From assembly GCA_964610505.1 (NCBI GenBank), contig CAZSXU010000014.1, forward strand, positions 1 to 64,000: DNA of 64,000 bases, given 5' to 3'. Of this stretch, positions 60,806 to 64,000 are shown piece after piece. The position numbers and the translations under genes were made by a program. This DNA comes from CAZSXU01 sp964610505. GTDB lineage: Bacteria > Arandabacterota > Arandabacteria > JAGLYR01. Positions within the stretch are counted from its first letter, which is position 1. Each line of letters opens with the position of its first letter. A model generated the notes under the pieces. That model did not search any database. It was given only the letters and a program-made list of their open reading frames with translations, and was not told the origin of the DNA.

Positions 60806-62893
60806 TCACCGTGTGACATAGAACGTCGTACTTGTCCCCGTCTCGGTACCGGCCACGGTGTCCTGAATGCTTAGCGTCAGAACGTATCGACCGAACCGCA
60901 GGGGCGCGAGATCCAGCGACAGCCGCCGGGGCGAGAATGAGGACGCGCCCTCGTATGTGAAGGTATTGGCGATGTGAGGTGGGGTTGAGGGCTTTCTCCG
61001 GAAGAGCCGGCGGATTCCTTCCCAGAGACCCCCGGCATCTTCGACGTCGATCGGAATGACCCGCACGGTTGCCTTGAAACTCGAGCGGCCGCTCCCGTCC
61101 AGCGCCAGGCCGTAGACCTCGTAGTAGAAATGGACAGGCTTCGCGCGGCGGAAGCGGCGGGTCGGCTCCGGCTCGACGGTCAGATCCCCTTTATCGAACG
61201 GAGTTCTTCCGGGGGAGGGGCGGATGGCTCTTGCCAGCTGGATGTCGCTGATCATCAGACTCGAAGAATCAAAGGCCCTGACGTCAAGCGCCACCTCCGT
61301 AAGGCCGATCAGTTCCTCTCGCTCATCCTCCACCGAGATGGCCGCCAGGTATCGGCCCGGGAGTAGATTGTAGTCGCTCTGATGAATGAGCGCCCCTCTT
61401 CGCACATTCGTCAGCGTGCCGGAGACCTGGGTGATGACGGTGGTGGTTTCGCGGGCCACGATCTCCCAGTCTTCGTTGTAGATGAGGATTCGTCTCAGGA
61501 GTTTCTCCGTCCAGACATCGCCCTCCTTCACGAACCCCAGATCCTCCGCAGGGACGGCATAGTAGATTTCCTGCCGGGTGATTCCGGGATCGCGGAGGAA
61601 TGAGCAGGCGTCCGCGATCATTCGAATCTGTGTCCCCTCGTACAGTGGAAGATGGAATTCCGGAATCTCGCGGATCATCGTCTCCCAACGCCTCGCATCC
61701 GTTCTCCCCTCGTCGAAGGCGAAGCCGAACTGCCCGTCGAGGAAGCGATCGCGAAACGTGAGCTGGAAATGCTTGCCCTCCATCTCGTAGGTCCACACCT
61801 CAACCGGGCGGGGATTGCGCTCGACCTGGTCGTCCTCCATCCCGAGGGCAATTTCGTCCTTTCTCAGTTTCCTTTTTGTCTCATCGAGGAAGGAAGCCCG
61901 TTCCAGCGGGGGGCCGTACCGGATGTGGGACTGGCCCCGTGCGGAATCCCGGCCTCGAAGACCGGCCCTGGGAGCTTCGAATCGAAGATCGGCCTGAAGG
62001 ATACGCCGCCAGTGTTCGAGAAGACGTTCGTTTGCCTCCGTGCTCAGGTCGGGATCGCGGTTCCGCCACAACCGGCGCCCGAACTCCGCCACGACTGCGG
62101 CGTCGGCCTCCCCGGATCCGAGTCCGAGGTTCTCCGCGTACCCGTCGATCCCGAGAAACAGGGCTCGGCTCTCGCGACTCGTCTCAAGGATGGCGTTCCA
62201 GTACGCCTCCTCCGCTTCCTCCAGTTTCCCCCGGCCCTGGAGGGCCGCGCCATACTGGAAAAGCGCTTCCGTGTCGGAGGGATCGTCCACGAGGATCCGG
62301 AGGAGAGCTTCCTCGGCCATGCCATATTCCTCCAGCTCGTTGGACACCCGGCCCAGGGTATAGAGCAGATCCCGGTCGGTGGAGCCCTTGTCGTAACCTT
62401 GGACAAGGAGGTCGTATGCCTTCCGCAGGTCCTTGTCCTGGTCCCGCCAGCGCCGGATGTAGATGGCGCCGCATTCCACGTAGGCCTCGGGTCTCTCGGG
62501 GGCCACCTCGATGGTCTTCAGAAAAGATTTCTCCGCATACCGGTCGAAGGACTGGGCGGCCTGGACCCGACCGAGCGCCAGATGGTAGTCGGCGTTCTGC
62601 GGATCGTACCGAATGGCGAGCTCGTATGCCTCGGCCGCCAATCTTCGCGCCTCGATGGTGTTCAGCCGGAAATAGGCCTCGGCCAGCCGGGCGTGAGCAT
62701 CGGCGAACTTGTAGTCCTCGTGGACGGCCGCACGGAATTCCTCGATGGCCTTGTGGGTGTCTCCCTGTTCAAGAAGAGCCACGCCGGCATCGTAGTGAGG
62801 GCGGGGTTTTTCGTCCCTGGCCTCGGCCGCGTGGCCGAGACAAATCGCAAATGCGATCAGAGAGATCACGACCGCTTGTCGAGAAGTGACCAT
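60806..62893 (-). CDS. Exported TPR protein with GWxTD-like domain
   Basis: 695 residues. Signal peptide 1-25 (AEA-RD). Tetratricopeptide repeats occupy about 30-260. The GWxTD region (about 285-420) is recognised by layout (NERLLEHWRRILQADLRF, the QSHIRYGPP segment and VEVWTYEMEGKHFQLTF), but the signature itself reads GLRGRD, with Trp replaced. A C-terminal beta-rich part (about 480-695) has VHFYYEVYGLALDGSGRSSF and ends STTFYVTR. Such proteins are typical of the FCB and related phyla and are of unknown function. It has a close paralogue whose end is at 63536. Confidence 0.82.
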   Translation of the reverse strand: MVTSRQAVVISLIAFAICLGHAAEARDEKPRPHYDAGVALLEQGDTHKAIEEFRAAVHEDYKFADAHARLAEAYFRLNTIEARRLAAEAYELAIRYDPQNADYHLALGRVQAAQSFDRYAEKSFLKTIEVAPERPEAYVECGAIYIRRWRDQDKDLRKAYDLLVQGYDKGSTDRDLLYTLGRVSNELEEYGMAEEALLRILVDDPSDTEALFQYGAALQGRGKLEEAEEAYWNAILETSRESRALFLGIDGYAENLGLGSGEADAAVVAEFGRRLWRNRDPDLSTEANERLLEHWRRILQADLRFEAPRAGLRGRDSARGQSHIRYGPPLERASFLDETKRKLRKDEIALGMEDDQVERNPRPVEVWTYEMEGKHFQLTFRDRFLDGQFGFAFDEGRTDARRWETMIREIPEFHLPLYEGTQIRMIADACSFLRDPGITRQEIYYAVPAEDLGFVKEGDVWTEKLLRRILIYNEDWEIVARETTTVITQVSGTLTNVRRGALIHQSDYNLLPGRYLAAISVEDEREELIGLTEVALDVRAFDSSSLMISDIQLARAIRPSPGRTPFDKGDLTVEPEPTRRFRRAKPVHFYYEVYGLALDGSGRSSFKATVRVIPIDVEDAGGLWEGIRRLFRRKPSTPPHIANTFTYEGASSFSPRRLSLDLAPLRFGRYVLTLSIQDTVAGTETGTSTTFYVTR

Positions 62894-63068
62894 GGATTCA
62901 TTATCCGACTGTAGCCGGGCATGTCAAGGTCCGGATACGGACGGGACGGCGGGTCTGCGAATGGACCCGACGAGGCAACCATTCTGTCATTAAACCCGGC
63001 AGTAGCCCGGGCATCCTGCCCGGGATGGCGTCCCCAAGATCCCAGAGGTTTCGTCGTGTTCGCCTGTT
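62894..63068. other. Spacer with a GC-rich hairpin
   Basis: CCCGGGCA-TCC-TGCCCGGG (63006-63024) forms a perfect 8-bp stem, 44 nt after the DUF488 stop on the minus strand. It could end the DUF488 transcript; there is no T-run. Nothing else is seen. Confidence 0.5.
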
Positions 63069-63503
63069 TCACAAATGCCTGACGTCGAGGCCGGTTCGGC
63101 GCGAAACCGTCTCGGCGAGACGGCTGCGATGACAGCGCCGCACGTCCTTTTCCACGCAGACGAGAACAGAGGGGGTGGTCTTCACGAGCTCGGCCAGTCG
63201 CTCAAGGGCGTCTTCCTGTTCGGGCAGGATTTCGTGCTCGTACTTGTCGAGGAGATGCTGGTATGACGCGTCATCTGTGAGATTCTTCCGGAGCTCTTTC
63301 GGCACGCCGAGGTCCGGCATGTGTACGTACCCGAGGCCGAGCTTCTCTCCGGTTTCGCTGAATTGCCTCTTGGAGAAACCATATCGCCGGGACACCGGAT
63401 CGGCTCGCACGTCGACGATACACCGGATGCCCTCTTTCAGAAGCGGGTCGAAGAAGGCATCAACCGACTTTCCCTCGTAACCCGCTGTGTACACGGCAGG
63501 CAT
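63069..63503 (-). CDS. DUF488 family protein
   Basis: 144 residues. The DUF488 hallmarks are YTAGYEGKSVDAFFDPL, VDVRADPVSRRYGFSK and the C-terminal VCVEKDVRRCHRSRLAE with its paired Cys and CHR motif. Family members are small cytosolic proteins of unknown biochemical function, some linked to nucleic acid or stress context. The ATG at 63503 lies 32 nt after the stop of the upstream GWxTD paralogue, so they may be co-transcribed. Confidence 0.88.
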   Translation of the reverse strand: MPAVYTAGYEGKSVDAFFDPLLKEGIRCIVDVRADPVSRRYGFSKRQFSETGEKLGLGYVHMPDLGVPKELRKNLTDDASYQHLLDKYEHEILPEQEDALERLAELVKTTPSVLVCVEKDVRRCHRSRLAETVSRRTGLDVRHL

Positions 63504-63535
63504 GGTCTCCTCCTGTGTGTGCTCTGTGCACGCTG

Positions 63536-64000
63536 CTAGCGCGTGATATACAGCGATGTGCTCCGCGCGGTTCGTGTGTCGGCCACCAGATCATGCACGC
63601 CCACGGTCACACGGTAGACGCCGGGTTTCAGCGTCGTAAGATCCAGCGACAGGTGCAGGGGGGCGGAGCCGGATGGATACCGGTGCGTGAAAGTACTGGC
63701 GATGTGCGGGGGCGTGGACGGTTTCCGGCCGAACAGCCGTCGTGCGGCATCCCAGAAGCTCTCTTCCTCTTCGACGTCCAGAGGAATCACGCGCACCGTG
63801 GACTTGAAGTGGGATTGCGCGCTCTCATCCAGGGCGAGTCCATAGACCTCGTAGTAGAGATTCACGGGCTTGGAGCGCCGGAAGCGGTGAGAGGGCTCGG
63901 GTTCCACGCGCAGGGAGACCTTATTGAACCGGCTCTTGCCCGTGGCGGGCTTGATCGAGCGGGCCAGCTCGATGTCGCTGATCTCCAGTTCCCGGCCTTC
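63536..64000 (-). CDS. C-terminal part of a second GWxTD-type protein (runs off the window)
   Basis: The frame is open to the last base of the window; 154 residues are visible. They align closely with the C-terminus of the protein at 60806-62893: ISDIELARSIKP against ISDIQLARAIRP, FRRSKPVNLYYEVYGLALD against FRRAKPVHFYYEVYGLALD, RKPSTPPHIASTFT against RKPSTPPHIANTFT, and an end in SLYITR against TFYVTR. The two genes are therefore paralogues, separated only by the DUF488 gene, and probably arose by local duplication. The N-terminal TPR and GWxTD parts lie outside the window. Confidence 0.85.
   Translation of the reverse strand, partial: EGRELEISDIELARSIKPATGKSRFNKVSLRVEPEPSHRFRRSKPVNLYYEVYGLALDESAQSHFKSTVRVIPLDVEEEESFWDAARRLFGRKPSTPPHIASTFTHRYPSGSAPLHLSLDLTTLKPGVYRVTVGVHDLVADTRTARSTSLYITR

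Noticed and set aside
1..64000. tRNA genes, rRNA genes, CRISPR arrays, insertion sequences
   Set aside because: None was recognised; no transposase-like or Cas-like protein is encoded, and no regularly spaced repeat-spacer array is present. The 44-bp array has no spacers.

Overview
The window looks like a chromosomal segment of an uncultured, high-GC, Gram-negative bacterium, probably of the FCB/Eisenbacteria/Latescibacteria type. An outer membrane is implied by a TolC/CusC-type lipoprotein, a GT9 heptosyltransferase-type enzyme, Wzz, Wzx and an O-antigen ligase. FCB-like features are a gingipain-type C25 protease with a FlgD-like C-terminal tail, GWxTD/TPR proteins, paired M16 proteases, secreted proteins of the choice-of-anchor and PPC kind, and a MenG/UbiE methyltransferase. 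The phylum is an inference from gene content only; no rRNA gene, tRNA gene or CRISPR array was found.

Layout. 1-3865: a lower-GC accessory segment with a cut-off hypothetical gene, a coiled-coil membrane protein, two possible tiny genes and a higBA toxin-antitoxin pair whose antitoxin is fused to an ImmA/IrrE-like zinc peptidase. 4251-9247: a secreted M16 protease pair (one with the zinc motif, one without) facing a radical SAM protein. 9472-12624: a V4R-type sigma-54 activator, a short PrmA-like methyltransferase and a DMT permease. 12715-17013: a four-gene MacAB-like ABC exporter (adaptor, two different permeases, ATPase). 17591-21199: a FIST sensor followed by a hybrid histidine kinase. 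21206-25440: a GT-C glycosyltransferase, a TPR protein and a methyltransferase. 25571-29323: the large C25 protease.

29550-39698 is one minus-strand polysaccharide operon with a clear sigma-70 promoter and a terminator: wzz, O-antigen ligase, flippase, GT4, GT9, GT2 and a membrane sulfatase-fold enzyme. A divergent GT4 gene, an L,D-transpeptidase and a MurC/Mpl-like ligase follow (40157-43362). 43425-50079 is a heavy-metal RND efflux operon led by a small Cys-rich exported protein; its adaptor carries duplicated His-rich repeats. 50262-52941 holds a membrane protein and an exported Memo homologue.

53126-55206 is an ECF sigma/anti-sigma pair. Two divergent promoters of the same GAAAC-17-GTCTA form suggest that the sigma factor drives itself and the adjacent small membrane protein, whose 3' end has been amplified into a 44-bp tandem array. 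55649-58104 holds two exported proteins that end in the same C-terminal motif (W-x-x-[MI]-K-N-x-[YF]-[KR]-stop) around a MenG-like gene. The right end has a dicarboxylate symporter, a diacylglycerol kinase family protein and two GWxTD/TPR paralogues separated by a DUF488 gene.

A striking feature of the intergenic DNA is the many short-period, degenerate direct repeats (units of 7-12 nt, several unrelated families). Most lie at gene ends, often together with GC-rich hairpins.
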